Shown: positions 45,380 to 55,518 of the stretch, in pieces
Numbering within the stretch: the stretch's first letter is position 1
Layout: each line of letters opens with the position of its first letter
From: Massilia solisilvae
GTDB lineage: Bacteria; Pseudomonadota; Gammaproteobacteria; Burkholderiales; Burkholderiaceae_D
DNA length: 64,000 bases
Direction: 5' to 3'
NCBI RefSeq assembly: GCF_024753215.1
Contig: NZ_JANUGV010000001.1
Coordinates: 806,001-870,000, forward strand
The notes under the pieces: generated by a model
Databases searched by the model: none
What the model saw: only the letters and a program-made list of their open reading frames with translations
What the model was told of the DNA's origin: nothing
Program-made: the position numbers and the translations under genes

Positions 45380-46938
45380 GCCCCCTCCAGCGAAAAGTCG
45401 AGGGTGGCGCGCAGGCCGCCCAGCGGCGAATGATCGAAGGCGAGGGTGGCGCCATGCGCCTGCAGGATGCGCTGGCACAGCGCCAGGCCCAGGCCCGCGC
45501 CGCCTTGCGCGCGGCTGCGCGAAGCGTCCACCCGGTAGAAGCGCTCGCCCAGCCGCGCCAGCGCCTCGTCCGGTACGCCGGGCGCGCTGTCTTCGATGGT
45601 GATCACCAGCGTGCGACCCGTGCGCTCGGCGCCGAGCCGCACCTGCCCGCCGCTTGCGGTGTAGCGCAGGGCGTTTTCCAGCAGGTTGCCGAACACCTGC
45701 CGCAGCCGGTCGGGGTCACCCGATACCAGCGCGTGGCCGGGCGCGGGGCCGATGGCGAGCGCCAGCCCGGCTGCTTCCAGCCGCGCGCGGAAGGCTTCGG
45801 CGCTGTCGCAGGCCAGCGCCCACAGGTCGAGCGGCTGGCGCTGCACATCGAGGGCGCCGACGTCGGCGCGCGCCAGCGCGTACAGCTGGTCGATCAGCTT
45901 GTTCAGGGCCAGCACCTGGCGCAGCATCGCGGCCACGGTCTGCGGGTCGGCCACGCGCACCCTGTCCTCGATCGCTTCGAGCTGCGCGCGCAGGACCGCC
46001 AGAGGCGTGCGCAGCTCGTGCGAGGTGTCGGCCACCCACTGCCGGCGCGACGCCTCCATCGCTTCCAGCCGCTGCGCGAGCTGGTTGAAGCTGTGCGCCA
46101 GTTCGCCCAGTTCGTCGCTGCGGTCGGCCGCCAGCCGCATCTCGAAGCGCCCCTCGGCTAGTTGCTGTGCGCCGGCGGCCAGGCGCCGGATCGGCTTGCG
46201 AAAGTGCGCCGCGAGCAGCACCGCGGCCAGCGCCGAGAGCGCGACGCTGGCCGCGGCGATCGCGACCAGGCTCGAACGCAGCTGGTCGAGGAACGCGGCG
46301 GCCAGCGCGTCGCCGGGGCGCATCACGCGCGCCACCCGCAGGTAGCCGACCGTCCTGCCATTGGCCTCTATGGCGCGGCGGGCCGACGGTTCCGCGCCCG
46401 GCACCCGGCCGGCAAGATAGGCGCCCGATGCGTCCAGCAGCGACACGCGGTCGAGCAGCCCGAGCTGGTCCACGTCCGGCGGCGGCTCGGGCAGGGGCGC
46501 ATATGATGTTGACGGCACCGGTGACACAGGCGGCACCGGCGGAGCGGGCGGCGCCGGGGGCGGCGGCAGGGGCGGCAGCACCGCATCCCCCGCGCCGGCA
46601 GTGGCCACCGCCAGCGGCGCGGGCGGCGGCGCGGGCGTGCGGACCGGTTTCGGTCGCGCCGGCTCGTCACGGCGCAGCTGCAGGCGCCGCAGCTCGTCGC
46701 CGATCCAGCGCCGCTGCGCGCCCCGGTCCTGCGGAACGAAGCGCCAGCCGCCGCGGTCCGCGTAGCGGCTGCCCAGGTCGTGCGACAATTCCTCCAGCCG
46801 GTCCAGTTCGATATTGACCGCGTACTCCGAAAAGCTGCGCATCACGTTATGTCGCATCAGGGCAATGCCGGCCACCGCGACGGCAAGGATCGCGAGCAGG
46901 ACGGAGGCAAACAGCCGGTGGCCGATCGAAAAGCGCAA
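45376..46938 (-). CDS. sensor histidine kinase with proline-rich periplasmic loop (BaeS-like)
   Basis: A 520-aa inner-membrane kinase. TM1 is about 8-28. The periplasmic region (29-225) contains a run of Pro-rich sequence around residues 100-150 ([19 protein letters not shown]). TM2 is about 226-249, then a HAMP domain. The H-box is VADTSHELRTPLAVLR, the N-box GNLLENALRY, and G-boxes EDSAPGVPDEAL and GGAGLGLALCQRIL. It phosphorylates the coupled OmpR-type regulator. The Pro-rich loop is unusual for this kinase type and may extend the sensor or contact the nearby exported Pro-rich protein. Confidence 0.93.
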   Translation of the reverse strand: MRFSIGHRLFASVLLAILAVAVAGIALMRHNVMRSFSEYAVNIELDRLEELSHDLGSRYADRGGWRFVPQDRGAQRRWIGDELRRLQLRRDEPARPKPVRTPAPPPAPLAVATAGAGDAVLPPLPPPPAPPAPPVPPVSPVPSTSYAPLPEPPPDVDQLGLLDRVSLLDASGAYLAGRVPGAEPSARRAIEANGRTVGYLRVARVMRPGDALAAAFLDQLRSSLVAIAAASVALSALAAVLLAAHFRKPIRRLAAGAQQLAEGRFEMRLAADRSDELGELAHSFNQLAQRLEAMEASRRQWVADTSHELRTPLAVLRAQLEAIEDRVRVADPQTVAAMLRQVLALNKLIDQLYALARADVGALDVQRQPLDLWALACDSAEAFRARLEAAGLALAIGPAPGHALVSGDPDRLRQVFGNLLENALRYTASGGQVRLGAERTGRTLVITIEDSAPGVPDEALARLGERFYRVDASRSRAQGGAGLGLALCQRILQAHGATLAFDHSPLGGLRATLDFSLEGA

Positions 46939-47265
46939 GATAAGGGATCCGGAGCGTCAAAACCCTGAGTGTAATGGCAACGCTTGCTCGAGGGTAGTTG
47001 CTCCGCGTGCAATCTGGCGATCCGAACAAAATACGGCTGCGTAGCAAAACCGCCAAAAGATTGCCGTTTTTCCGCTGGTCGGGATGTTGCGTTACAATGT
47101 TGCGTGCTATTCTGAGCGGCTTTCCCAAGCAACGAATTCTGTCGCTTTTAGTCCTTCCCCACAACTTGATGTCTAGTAAGTGCGATCCGCTAACCGGTCA
47201 GGCCGTGTCGCGGAAGGTTAGATTAACCCGCCACAATCGCGAAACGCGAAGAAAGGTGAGCAAGA
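46939..47265. other. 327-bp divergent control region between sensor kinase and odhA
   Basis: No gene. It must contain promoters for the kinase (minus) and the 2-oxoglutarate dehydrogenase operon (plus). A TACAAT -10-like box is at 47093-47098 without a good -35. AAAGGTGAG precedes odhA. Confidence 0.5.
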
Positions 47266-50121
47266 ATGATGAAGCAATATGAAGGCAACTCGTACCTGTT
47301 TGGCGGTAACGCGCCTTACGTGGAAGAGTTGTACGAAGCCTACCTGAACAACCCAGGCTCGGTCCCGGACAATTGGCGCTCCTATTTCGACGCCATGCAG
47401 CACGTGCCGGCCGTCGATGGCAGCAGCAAGCCCGACGTCGTGCACTCCTCCGTGATTGCCTCCTTCGCAGAACGCGCCAAGCACGGCCCGATCCGCACCG
47501 TCACCGCCGGCGCCGACCCGGAACTGGCACGCAAGAGCGTCGCCGTCACCCAGCTGATCGCCGCCTACCGCAACCTGGGCCTGCGCTGGGCCAACCTGGA
47601 CCCGCTGCAGCGCACCGAGCGTCCGGCCCTGCCTGAACTGGACCCGTCGTTCTACGGCTTCACCGAAGCCGACCTCGACACGGTGTTCAACATCAGCAAT
47701 ACCTACTTCGGCGTGGAGAACGCGTCCCTGCGCGACCTGCTGAACATGCTGCGTGACACCTACTGCCGCTCGATCGGTGCCGAGTTCATGTTCGTGACCG
47801 ACCCGACCGAAAAACGCTGGCTGCAAGAGAAGCTCGAGTCGATCCGCTCGACCCCGACCTTCACCGCCGAAAAGAAAAAACACATCCTCGAGCGCCTGAC
47901 CGCGGCCGAAGGCCTGGAGCGCTACCTGCACACCCGCTACGTCGGCGCCAAGCGCTTCTCGCTCGAAGGCGGCGAATCGTTCATCGCCTCGATGGACGAA
48001 GTGATCCAGCGCGCCGGCGAAAAAGGCATCCAGGAAATCGTGATCGGCATGGCCCACCGCGGCCGCCTGAACGTGCTGGTCAACACCCTGGGCAAGTCGC
48101 CGGCCGACCTGTTCGAAGAATTCGAAGGCAAGCACGCCGACGACCTGCCGTCGGGCGACGTGAAATACCACCAGGGCTTCTCGAGCGACATCTCGACCAC
48201 CGGCGGCCCGGTGCACCTGTCGCTGGCATTCAACCCGTCGCACCTGGAGATCGTCAACCCGGTGGTGGAAGGCTCGGTCAAGGCACGCATGGACCGCCGC
48301 GGCGACCCGGAAGGCAAGCAAGTGCTGCCGATCCTGGTGCACGGCGATGCCGCATTCGCCGGCCAGGGCGTGGTCATGGAGACCCTGAACCTGGCCCAGA
48401 CCCGCGGCTACGGCACCGGCGGCACGGTCCACCTGGTGATCAACAACCAGATCGGCTTCACCACCTCGGACCCGCGCGACACCCGCTCGACCGTGTACTG
48501 CACCGACGTGGTCAAGATGATCGAGGCGCCGGTGTTCCACGTGAACGCCGACGATCCGGAAGCGGTGGTGCTGGCCTCGCAGATCGCGATGGACTACCGC
48601 ACCGAATTCGGCAAGGACGTGGTGGTGGACATCGTCTGCTACCGCAAGCTGGGCCACAACGAGCAGGACACCCCGGCCCTGACCCAGCCGCTGATGTACA
48701 AGAAAATCGGCAAGCACCCCGGCACCCGCAAGCTGTACGCCGACAAGCTGGCCACCCAGGGCACCACGGCCGCCGACTTCGCCGACCAGATGGTCGCCGG
48801 CTACCGCGCCGCGATGGACGCCGGCAAGCACACGGTGGACCCGGTGCTGACCGACTTCAAGAACAAATACGCGGTCGATTGGGCGCCGTTCCTGGGCAAG
48901 AAGTGGACCGACGCTGCCGACACCGCCGTGCCGCAGACCGAACTGAAGCGCCTGGCGCAGAAGATCACCACCGTGCCGGAAGGCTTCAAGCTGCACTCGC
49001 TGGTTGAAAAAGTGCTGGCCGACCGCGCCACCATGGGCCGCGGCGAAATGAACCTGGACTGGGGCATGGGCGAACACCTGGCCTACGCGACCCTGCTGGC
49101 TTCGGGCTACCCGATCCGCCTGTCGGGCCAGGACGCCGGCCGCGGCACCTTCGTGCACCGCCACGCCGTGCTGCACGACCAGAACCGCGAGAAGTGGGAT
49201 GCCGGCACCTATGTGCCGCTGCAGAACGTGTCGGACAGCCAGGCGCCGTTCACCGTCATCGACTCCGTGCTGTCGGAAGAAGCGGTGCTGGGCTTCGAAT
49301 ACGGCTACTCGACCGCCGAGCCGAACACCCTGACCATCTGGGAAGCCCAGTTCGGCGACTTCGCCAACGGCGCGCAAGTGGTCATCGACCAGTTCATCGC
49401 CTCGGGCGAAGTGAAGTGGGGCCGCGCGTCGGGCCTGGTGATGATGCTCCCGCACGGCTACGAAGGCCAGGGTCCGGAGCACTCGTCGGCCCGCATCGAG
49501 CGCTTCCTGCAGCTGTGCGCCGACAACAACATGCAAGTGGTGCAGCCGACCACCGCCGCGCAGATCTTCCACCTGCTGCGCCGCCAGATGGTGCGCCAGT
49601 TCCGCAAGCCGCTCGTGATCTTCACGCCGAAGTCGCTGCTGCGTAACAAGGACGCCGGCTCGCCGCTGACCGACCTGGCCAAGGGCGCGTTCCAGACCGT
49701 GATCGGCGAAGTGGACGACAAGATCGAAGCGGGCAAGGTCAAGCGCGTGATCGCCTGCTCGGGCAAGGTGTACTACGACCTGGTCAACACCCGCAAGACC
49801 CGCGGCGCCACCGACGTGGCCATCATCCGTGTCGAGCAGATGTACCCGTTCCCGCACAAATCGTTTGCCGCCGAACTGAAGAAGTTCCCGAACGCGACCG
49901 AGGTGGTGTGGGCACAGGACGAGCCGCAGAACCAGGGCCCGTGGTTCCAGATCCAGCACAACATCTTCGAAAACATGGAAGCGGGCCAGCGCCTGTCGTA
50001 CGCCGGCCGTCCGGCATCGGCAGCACCGGCCGTCGGCTACAGCGACAAGCACGTCGCGCAGCAGAAGGAACTGCTGGAAACCGCGTTCGCGAAGATCAAG
50101 GGTTTCGTGCTGACCAAGTAA
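47266..50121 (+). CDS. odhA: 2-oxoglutarate dehydrogenase E1 component
   Basis: A 951-aa thiamine-diphosphate enzyme that decarboxylates 2-oxoglutarate in the TCA cycle. It starts MMKQYEGNSYLFGGNAPYVEELYEAYL, the E1o N-terminus that contacts E2. The ThDP/Mg site is in VHGDAAFAGQGVVMETLNLA and GFTTSDPRDTRSTVYCTDV, with active-site His in IGMAHRGRLNVL and HNEQDTPALTQPLMY. The C-terminal half holds GRGTFVHRHAVLHDQ and LPHGYEGQGPEHSSARIERF. First gene of odhA, odhB, SHOCT-PspC, lpdA. Confidence 0.97.
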   Translation: MMKQYEGNSYLFGGNAPYVEELYEAYLNNPGSVPDNWRSYFDAMQHVPAVDGSSKPDVVHSSVIASFAERAKHGPIRTVTAGADPELARKSVAVTQLIAAYRNLGLRWANLDPLQRTERPALPELDPSFYGFTEADLDTVFNISNTYFGVENASLRDLLNMLRDTYCRSIGAEFMFVTDPTEKRWLQEKLESIRSTPTFTAEKKKHILERLTAAEGLERYLHTRYVGAKRFSLEGGESFIASMDEVIQRAGEKGIQEIVIGMAHRGRLNVLVNTLGKSPADLFEEFEGKHADDLPSGDVKYHQGFSSDISTTGGPVHLSLAFNPSHLEIVNPVVEGSVKARMDRRGDPEGKQVLPILVHGDAAFAGQGVVMETLNLAQTRGYGTGGTVHLVINNQIGFTTSDPRDTRSTVYCTDVVKMIEAPVFHVNADDPEAVVLASQIAMDYRTEFGKDVVVDIVCYRKLGHNEQDTPALTQPLMYKKIGKHPGTRKLYADKLATQGTTAADFADQMVAGYRAAMDAGKHTVDPVLTDFKNKYAVDWAPFLGKKWTDAADTAVPQTELKRLAQKITTVPEGFKLHSLVEKVLADRATMGRGEMNLDWGMGEHLAYATLLASGYPIRLSGQDAGRGTFVHRHAVLHDQNREKWDAGTYVPLQNVSDSQAPFTVIDSVLSEEAVLGFEYGYSTAEPNTLTIWEAQFGDFANGAQVVIDQFIASGEVKWGRASGLVMMLPHGYEGQGPEHSSARIERFLQLCADNNMQVVQPTTAAQIFHLLRRQMVRQFRKPLVIFTPKSLLRNKDAGSPLTDLAKGAFQTVIGEVDDKIEAGKVKRVIACSGKVYYDLVNTRKTRGATDVAIIRVEQMYPFPHKSFAAELKKFPNATEVVWAQDEPQNQGPWFQIQHNIFENMEAGQRLSYAGRPASAAPAVGYSDKHVAQQKELLETAFAKIKGFVLTK

Positions 50122-50206
50122 GGCCACGAGAGCGCCGCGCTACCCGCGCGGCGCCTGCACACTGAACAGCGCGACGTGCGCACAGAATAATTTACGGAGT
50201 TTTTAA

Positions 50207-51457
50207 ATGGCACAAATCGAAGTCAAGGTCCCCCAACTGTCGGAATCGGTTGCTGAAGCGACCCTGCTGTCCTGGCACAAGAAAACCGGCGAGGCCGTCT
50301 CGCGCGACGAAAACCTGATCGACATCGAGACCGACAAGGTGGTCCTCGAGCTTCCCGCGCCTGGCGCCGGCGTGATCACCCAGATCATCAAGGGCGACGG
50401 CTCGACCGTCGTGTCGGGCGAAGTGATCGCCATCATCGACACCGAAGCCTCGGCCCAGACCAGCCCGCTGCAAGTGGCGGCCGCCCCGGTCCAGGCAGCC
50501 GCTCCGGCCGCCGCTGCACCGGCCGCCGAAGCCGGCGGTTCGAAAGCCGGCGTCGCCATGCCGGCCGCGGCCAAGATCCTGGCTGACAACGCGATGAACG
50601 CAGCACAAGTGGCCGGCACCGGCCGCGATGGCCGCGTGACCAAGGGCGACGCCCTGGCCGCCGTGGCCGCCAAGCCGGCCGCACCGGCTCCGCTGGCGCC
50701 GCAAGCGGCCAAGCCGGCCCTGCAGCAAGTCCCGGCCCCGAGCGTGAACCTGGGCGACCGTCCGGAAGAGCGCGTGCCGATGAGCCGCCTGCGCGCCCGT
50801 ATCGCCGAGCGCCTGCTGCAGTCGCAATCGACCAACGCCATCCTGACCACCTTCAACGAAGTGAACATGAAGCCGGTCATGGATCTGCGTAACAAGTACA
50901 AGGACAAGTTCGAGAAGGAGCACGGCGTCAAGCTCGGCTTCATGTCGTTCTTCGTCAAGGCCGCTGTCGCCGCGCTGAAGAAGTACCCGATCCTGAACGC
51001 CTCGGTGGACGGCAACGACATCATCTACCACGGCTACTTCGACATCGGTATCGCGGTCGGTTCGCCGCGTGGCCTGGTGGTGCCGATCCTGCGTGATGCC
51101 GACCAGCTGTCGATCGCCGAGATCGAGAAGAAGATCGGCGAATTCGGCCAGAAAGCCAAGGACGGCAAGCTAACCCTGGAAGAGCTGACCGGCGGTACGT
51201 TCTCGATCTCGAACGGCGGCGTGTTCGGCTCGATGCTGTCGACCCCGATCATCAACCCGCCGCAGTCGGCGATCCTGGGCATCCACGCCACCAAGGACCG
51301 CGCCGTGGTCGAGAATGGCGAGATCGTGATCCGCCCGATGAACTACCTGGCCATGTCGTACGACCACCGCATCATCGACGGCCGCGAAGCCGTGCTGGGC
51401 CTGGTGGCGATGAAGGAAGCGCTGGAAGACCCGGCGCGCCTGCTGCTGGACCTGTAA
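50207..51457 (+). CDS. odhB: dihydrolipoamide succinyltransferase (E2 of 2-oxoglutarate dehydrogenase)
   Basis: A 416-aa core subunit. The lipoyl domain (1-77) has lipoate Lys44 in [16 protein letters not shown]. An Ala/Pro-rich linker and the E3-binding domain ([20 protein letters not shown] plus [10 protein letters not shown]) follow. A second linker precedes the catalytic domain with the active-site HRIIDGRE and the Asp/Gly pattern [16 protein letters not shown]. It transfers succinyl from lipoyl to CoA. It follows odhA by 85 bases with a GGAG site. Confidence 0.96.
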   Translation: MAQIEVKVPQLSESVAEATLLSWHKKTGEAVSRDENLIDIETDKVVLELPAPGAGVITQIIKGDGSTVVSGEVIAIIDTEASAQTSPLQVAAAPVQAAAPAAAAPAAEAGGSKAGVAMPAAAKILADNAMNAAQVAGTGRDGRVTKGDALAAVAAKPAAPAPLAPQAAKPALQQVPAPSVNLGDRPEERVPMSRLRARIAERLLQSQSTNAILTTFNEVNMKPVMDLRNKYKDKFEKEHGVKLGFMSFFVKAAVAALKKYPILNASVDGNDIIYHGYFDIGIAVGSPRGLVVPILRDADQLSIAEIEKKIGEFGQKAKDGKLTLEELTGGTFSISNGGVFGSMLSTPIINPPQSAILGIHATKDRAVVENGEIVIRPMNYLAMSYDHRIIDGREAVLGLVAMKEALEDPARLLLDL

Positions 51458-51520
51458 TCGGGACTGCGCGCTGGCCTGCCGTGCGGCGCGTGCTGACTGT
51501 GACTTGTTGAGGATCGATCG

Positions 51521-51844
51521 ATGATCTCCGATGAAATCAAACGTTTGCACGAACTGCACCAGGCCGGCGCGCTGTCGGACGCGGAATTCGAGCAGGCCAA
51601 GGCCAGGGTGCTGGCCAGCTCCACCGTCAACCTGAACAAGGGCGACGGCACCCTGTCCGGCGAGATCAACAGCCTGCGCCGCTCGCGCACCGACCGCTGG
51701 CTAGGCGGCGTGTGCGGCGGCCTGGCGGTAGCCTCTGGCGTGGAGTCGTGGGTGTGGCGGCTGGTGTTCGTGCTGTTCACGCTCACCTTCGGCTTTGGGT
51801 TCCTGATCTACATCCTGATGTGGATTTTCGTTCCAGAAGAATAA
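51521..51844 (+). CDS. SHOCT-PspC domain small membrane protein
   Basis: A 107-aa protein. The N-terminal SHOCT-like motif is EIKRLHELHQAGALSDAEFE plus QAKARVLA. A PspC domain follows: LRRSRTDRWLGGVCGGLAVA, SGVESWVWRLVFVLFTLT and a membrane helix GFGFLIYILMWIFVPEE. PspC proteins sense or buffer inner-membrane stress. It lies within the odh operon between odhB and lpdA, 63 bases after odhB, with a GAGGATCG site. Its relation to 2-oxoglutarate dehydrogenase is unknown. Confidence 0.88.
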   Translation: MISDEIKRLHELHQAGALSDAEFEQAKARVLASSTVNLNKGDGTLSGEINSLRRSRTDRWLGGVCGGLAVASGVESWVWRLVFVLFTLTFGFGFLIYILMWIFVPEE

Positions 51845-51875
51845 GATCAATCCGTTCAGCCAGCGCAACCAACCA

Positions 51876-51979
51876 ACGTCGTCCCCGCGAAGGCGGGGAC
51901 CCATGCTGAGGTTGCGATAACGCGGCCCCTCCTGATGCAGCAAACCGTCTATGGGTCCCCGCCTTCGCGGGGACGACGG
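51876..51979. repeat. paired palindromic repeat, family B (copy 4)
   Basis: ACGTCGTCCCCGCGAAGGCG plus GGGACCCATGC, then TATGGGTCCCCGCCTTCGCG plus GGGACGACGG. It sits inside the odh operon between the PspC gene and lpdA. Confidence 0.8.
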
Positions 51980-52025
51980 TTTCGAAGTGAGTGGCTCGCG
52001 CTGAACGCCAACTAAGGAAACAAGA

Positions 52026-53459
52026 ATGAGCAACGCAAAACAATTTGACGTCGTCGTGATCGGCGGCGGCCCCGGCGGCTACATCGCCGCGATCCGCGCG
52101 GCGCAGCTGGGCTTTAACACCGCCTGCATCGACGAGTGGGCCAACGCAAAAGGCGGCCCGGCTCCGGGCGGCACCTGCACCAACGTCGGCTGCATCCCGT
52201 CCAAGGCACTGCTGCAGTCGTCCGAGCATTACGAGCACGCCGGCCACGGCTTCAAGGAGCACGGCATCGAAGTGTCGGGCCTGTCGCTGAACCTGGCCCA
52301 GCTCCTCAAGCGCAAGGACGGCGTGGTCAAGGCCAACAACGACGGCATCCTGTACCTGTTTAAAAAGAACAAGGTCAGCTTCTTCCACGGCCGCGGCACC
52401 TTTGCCGGCGCGGGCGAGGGCGGCTACACCGTCAACGTGTCCGGCCAGACCACCGACACCCTGCAGGCCAAGCACGTGATCGTCGCCACCGGCTCGAACG
52501 CGCGCGAACTGCCGGGCGCCGCGTTTGACGAGAAGCTGATCCTGTCGAACACCGGCGCGCTGGCGATCGACGCCGTGCCGGCCAACCTGGGCGTGATCGG
52601 CGCCGGCGTGATCGGCCTGGAGATGGGCAGCGTGTGGCGCCGCCTGGGTGCCAAGGTCACGGTGCTGGAAGGCCTGCCGACCTTCCTCGGCGCAGTGGAC
52701 GAGCAGATCGCCAAGGAAGCGCAGAAGCTGTTCACCAAGCAGGGCCTGTCGATCAACCTGGGCTGCAAGATCGGTGCGATCACCAAGGGCGAGAACAACG
52801 TCACCGTGGAATACGCCGACGCCAAGGGCGAAGCGCAGAAAGCCACCTTCGACAAGCTGATCGTCTCGATCGGCCGCGTGCCGAACACCAACGGCCTGGG
52901 TATCGAATCGGTTGGCCTGAAAACCGACGAACGCGGCTTCATCGTCGTGGACGACGAGTGCCGCACCAACCTGCCGAACGTGTGGGCGGTGGGCGACGTC
53001 GTGCGCGGCCCGATGCTGGCGCACAAGGCGGAAGAAGAGGGCGTCGCGGTTGCCGAGCGCATCGCCGGCCAGCACGGCCACGTCAACTTCAACACCATCC
53101 CGTGGGTGATCTACACCTCGCCGGAGATCGCCTGGGTCGGCAAGACCGAGCAGGCGCTCAAGGCCGAAGGCGTGGCGTACAAGGCCGGCACCTTCCCGTT
53201 CATGGCCAACGGCCGTGCGCGCGCGCTGGGCGATACCAACGGCATGGTCAAGTTCCTGGCTGACGCGACCACCGACGAAATCCTGGGCGTGCACATCATC
53301 GGCCCGATGGCATCCGAGCTGATTTCGGAAGCCGTGGTGGCGATGGAGTTCAAGGCCTCGTCCGAGGACATCGCGCGCATCTGCCACGCGCACCCGTCGC
53401 TGTCCGAAGCGACCAAGGAAGCAGCGCTCGCCGTCGACAAGCGTTCGCTGAACTTCTAA
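52026..53459 (+). CDS. lpdA: dihydrolipoyl dehydrogenase (E3 of 2-oxoglutarate dehydrogenase)
   Basis: A 477-aa flavoprotein reoxidising dihydrolipoamide. It shows FAD-binding [22 protein letters not shown], the redox-active disulfide in [19 protein letters not shown]-binding [40 protein letters not shown] and the catalytic His in [16 protein letters not shown]. It completes the odh operon. In-frame GTG/ATG choices agree on 52026. Confidence 0.97.
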   Translation: MSNAKQFDVVVIGGGPGGYIAAIRAAQLGFNTACIDEWANAKGGPAPGGTCTNVGCIPSKALLQSSEHYEHAGHGFKEHGIEVSGLSLNLAQLLKRKDGVVKANNDGILYLFKKNKVSFFHGRGTFAGAGEGGYTVNVSGQTTDTLQAKHVIVATGSNARELPGAAFDEKLILSNTGALAIDAVPANLGVIGAGVIGLEMGSVWRRLGAKVTVLEGLPTFLGAVDEQIAKEAQKLFTKQGLSINLGCKIGAITKGENNVTVEYADAKGEAQKATFDKLIVSIGRVPNTNGLGIESVGLKTDERGFIVVDDECRTNLPNVWAVGDVVRGPMLAHKAEEEGVAVAERIAGQHGHVNFNTIPWVIYTSPEIAWVGKTEQALKAEGVAYKAGTFPFMANGRARALGDTNGMVKFLADATTDEILGVHIIGPMASELISEAVVAMEFKASSEDIARICHAHPSLSEATKEAALAVDKRSLNF

Positions 53460-53478
53460 GAGCCCCGCGGCTCATCAT

Positions 53479-53611
53479 GTAGGGTGGGCGGGTTTCCCGC
53501 CCACGCGTTCAACCGGGGCCGGCACAACCACAGTGCCAGCGCGGATTGAACGCGTGGGCAGCGCACGGGAATCGACGTGCACGCACCGTCGGTGCAGCTG
53601 CCCACCCTACG
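53479..53611. repeat. paired palindromic repeat, family A (copy 3)
   Basis: The left unit is GTAGGGTGGGCGGGTTTCCC plus GCCCACGCGTTCAACC. The right unit is GGATTGAACGCGTGGGCAGC, continuing to GCAGCTGCCCACCCTAC. The outer arms of both units are inverted. It separates lpdA from zapE and reaches to 24 bases before the zapE start. Confidence 0.75.
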
Positions 53612-53634
53612 TCAAGCATCACCCCATCTCACCC

Positions 53635-54732
53635 ATGAACGTACAACAGTATTACGAACACGCGCTGAAAGAGCGCGGCTACAAACCCGACCCCGCGCAG
53701 CAGCGTGCGGTCGACCGCCTGCAGCGCGCGTACGACGAATGGGTGGCATACAAGGGCAAGCGCTCGTCCAGCTTCAAGCGCCTGATCAACCGTCCCGACG
53801 TGCCGCGCGGCGTGTACATGTGGGGCGGGGTTGGCCGCGGCAAGTCGTTTTTGATGGACAGTTTCTATTCGGTGGTGCCGGTGGTGCGCAAGACGCGCCT
53901 GCACTTCCACGAATTCATGCGCGGCGTGCACCGCCAGCTCGACGAACTGAAAGGCGTGGCCGACCCCCTCGACGAAGTGGCCAGGCGCATCGCCCGCAAG
54001 TACCGCCTGATCTGCTTCGACGAATTCCACGTCTCGGATATCGCCGACGCGATGATCCTGTATAACCTGATGTCGGCCCTGTTCGCCAACGGCGTCACCT
54101 TCGTGATGACCTCGAACTACGACCCCGACCTGCTGTACCCGGATGGCCTGCATCGCGACCGCATGCTGCCCACCATTGCGCTGCTCAAGGAAAAGCTCGA
54201 CGTGATGAACGTGGACGCCGGCATCGACTACCGCCACCGCGCGCTGGAGCAGGTGCAGGCCTACTACACGCCGCTGGGCGCAAGCTCCGACCAGGCGCTG
54301 CGCGACGCCTGGGCCAAGCTGGCCGATACCGCCGACGAGGACCCGCGCGTGCACATCGAGCAGCGCGAGATCCGCGCCTTGCGCCGCGCCGGCGGCGTGA
54401 TCTGGTTCGACTTCGCCACCCTGTGCGGCGGCCCGCGTTCGCAGAACGACTACCTCGAACTGTCCGAACGCTTTCACACGGTGATCCTGTCGGGGGTGCC
54501 GGCGATGTCGGCCGCGCAGTCGTCCGAGGCGCGCCGTTTCACCTGGCTTGTGGACGTGTTCTACGACCACAAGGTCAAGCTGATCATGTCGGCCGAGGTG
54601 GCCCCCGACCAGCTTTACACCAAGGGCGTGCTGTCGAACGAGTTTCACCGCACGGTCTCGCGTATCATTGAAATGCAGTCGCGTGAATACATGCTGGCCG
54701 AGCGCCGCAGCGCCGCCGATTCGCTTGCCTGA
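53635..54732 (+). CDS. zapE: cell division protein ZapE (AFG1-like ATPase)
   Basis: A 365-aa AAA-type ATPase of the AFG1/ZapE family, which interacts with the Z-ring in late division. It has the N-terminal YYEHALKERGYKPDPAQQRAV, Walker A GGVGRGKSFLMDSFY, FHEFMRGVHRQL, Walker B LICFDEFHVSDIADAMIL, sensor VMTSNYDPDLLY and FDFATLCGGPRSQNDYLEL. The ATG at 53635 begins MNVQQYYEHAL, the conserved start; a frame upstream into the repeat is not used. No clear ribosome-binding site, since a repeat lies directly upstream. Confidence 0.93.
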   Translation: MNVQQYYEHALKERGYKPDPAQQRAVDRLQRAYDEWVAYKGKRSSSFKRLINRPDVPRGVYMWGGVGRGKSFLMDSFYSVVPVVRKTRLHFHEFMRGVHRQLDELKGVADPLDEVARRIARKYRLICFDEFHVSDIADAMILYNLMSALFANGVTFVMTSNYDPDLLYPDGLHRDRMLPTIALLKEKLDVMNVDAGIDYRHRALEQVQAYYTPLGASSDQALRDAWAKLADTADEDPRVHIEQREIRALRRAGGVIWFDFATLCGGPRSQNDYLELSERFHTVILSGVPAMSAAQSSEARRFTWLVDVFYDHKVKLIMSAEVAPDQLYTKGVLSNEFHRTVSRIIEMQSREYMLAERRSAADSLA

Positions 54733-54754
54733 TGCAGCTGAAAGGACCTGATCG

Positions 54755-55426
54755 ATGAAACCAATGGCAGCACTTCGTACCGCAAGCGCGCTGGCGATCG
54801 CTGGCGCACTGGCCGCCGGTTGCGCGAGCGAACAGCAAGTGGCGTCGGGCCCGGCGCCCACGCCAACCACTTCGGTGGAGCAGGCCGACCAGCGCCTGGC
54901 CGCGGTAGCGGCCGAGCGTGCGGCGATCGAGGCCCGCTTTGTCGAGCGCGAACGGGTGTGCTACCAGAAGTTCTTCGTCACCCGCTGTCTTGATGAGGCC
55001 AAGGAGCGCCGCCGCAGCGCGCTGGCGGCCCAGCGCTCGATCGAAATCGAAGCCGAGCACTTCAAGCGCAAGGCCAAGGTGGAGGAGCGTGACCGCGCGC
55101 TGGCCGAAGCCGAGGCGCGCTACCGCGAGGAAGAGGCGCGCATGGCCGCCCAGCCGCCGGCCGCGCCGCGCCAGCCCACCGAGGAGCCGCCGCCGCGCCC
55201 GTCGCCGGTGGCCGAGCGCATCGCCAAACACAACGCCAGGCTGCAGAAGGCACAGGCGCAGGAACAGGCCGAGGCGGCCAGGCGCCAGGCCAACGTGCGC
55301 GACTACGAGGCGCGCAAGCGCGAATCGGAAGAGCGCCAGCGCAAGGTGGCCGAGCGCATGGCCGAAAAGCGCGCCAAGGAAGCGAAGAAGGAAGCCCTGA
55401 CGCCGCCGGCGCCCAACCAGCAATAG
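54755..55426 (+). CDS. coiled-coil lipoprotein of unknown function
   Basis: A 223-aa protein with a lipoprotein signal (ALAIAGALAAGC, lipobox LAAGC, Cys23). The mature part is almost entirely charged helix and coiled coil (EQADQRLAAVAAERAAIEAR; FKRKAKVEERDRALAEAEARYREEE; RKRESEERQRKVAERMAEKR), with a Pro-rich break (PPAAPRQPTEEPPPRPSP). A conserved-looking CYQKFFVTRCLDEAKERRRS may form a disulfide. It follows zapE by 22 bases, so the two may be co-transcribed. Confidence 0.82.
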   Translation: MKPMAALRTASALAIAGALAAGCASEQQVASGPAPTPTTSVEQADQRLAAVAAERAAIEARFVERERVCYQKFFVTRCLDEAKERRRSALAAQRSIEIEAEHFKRKAKVEERDRALAEAEARYREEEARMAAQPPAAPRQPTEEPPPRPSPVAERIAKHNARLQKAQAQEQAEAARRQANVRDYEARKRESEERQRKVAERMAEKRAKEAKKEALTPPAPNQQ

Positions 55427-55431
55427 CCGGC

Positions 55432-55467
55432 GTAGGGTGGGCAGCTTGGCTGCCCACGCGTTCAACC
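55432..55467. repeat. palindromic intergenic repeat, family A (copy 4, single unit)
   Basis: GTAGGGTGGGCAGCTTGGCT plus GCCCACGCGTTCAACC; a single hairpin unit 5 bases after the lipoprotein stop codon. Confidence 0.75.
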
Positions 55468-55518
55468 AGATCCCGATTGGGCCGCCGGCCGAACCTGCCC
55501 GGACGGCAAATCGGCCCG

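Noticed and set aside
47218-50127. 969-aa open frame on the minus strand
   Set aside because: Antisense to odhA; typical high-GC shadow with biased His/Arg/Gly/Val composition and no family match.
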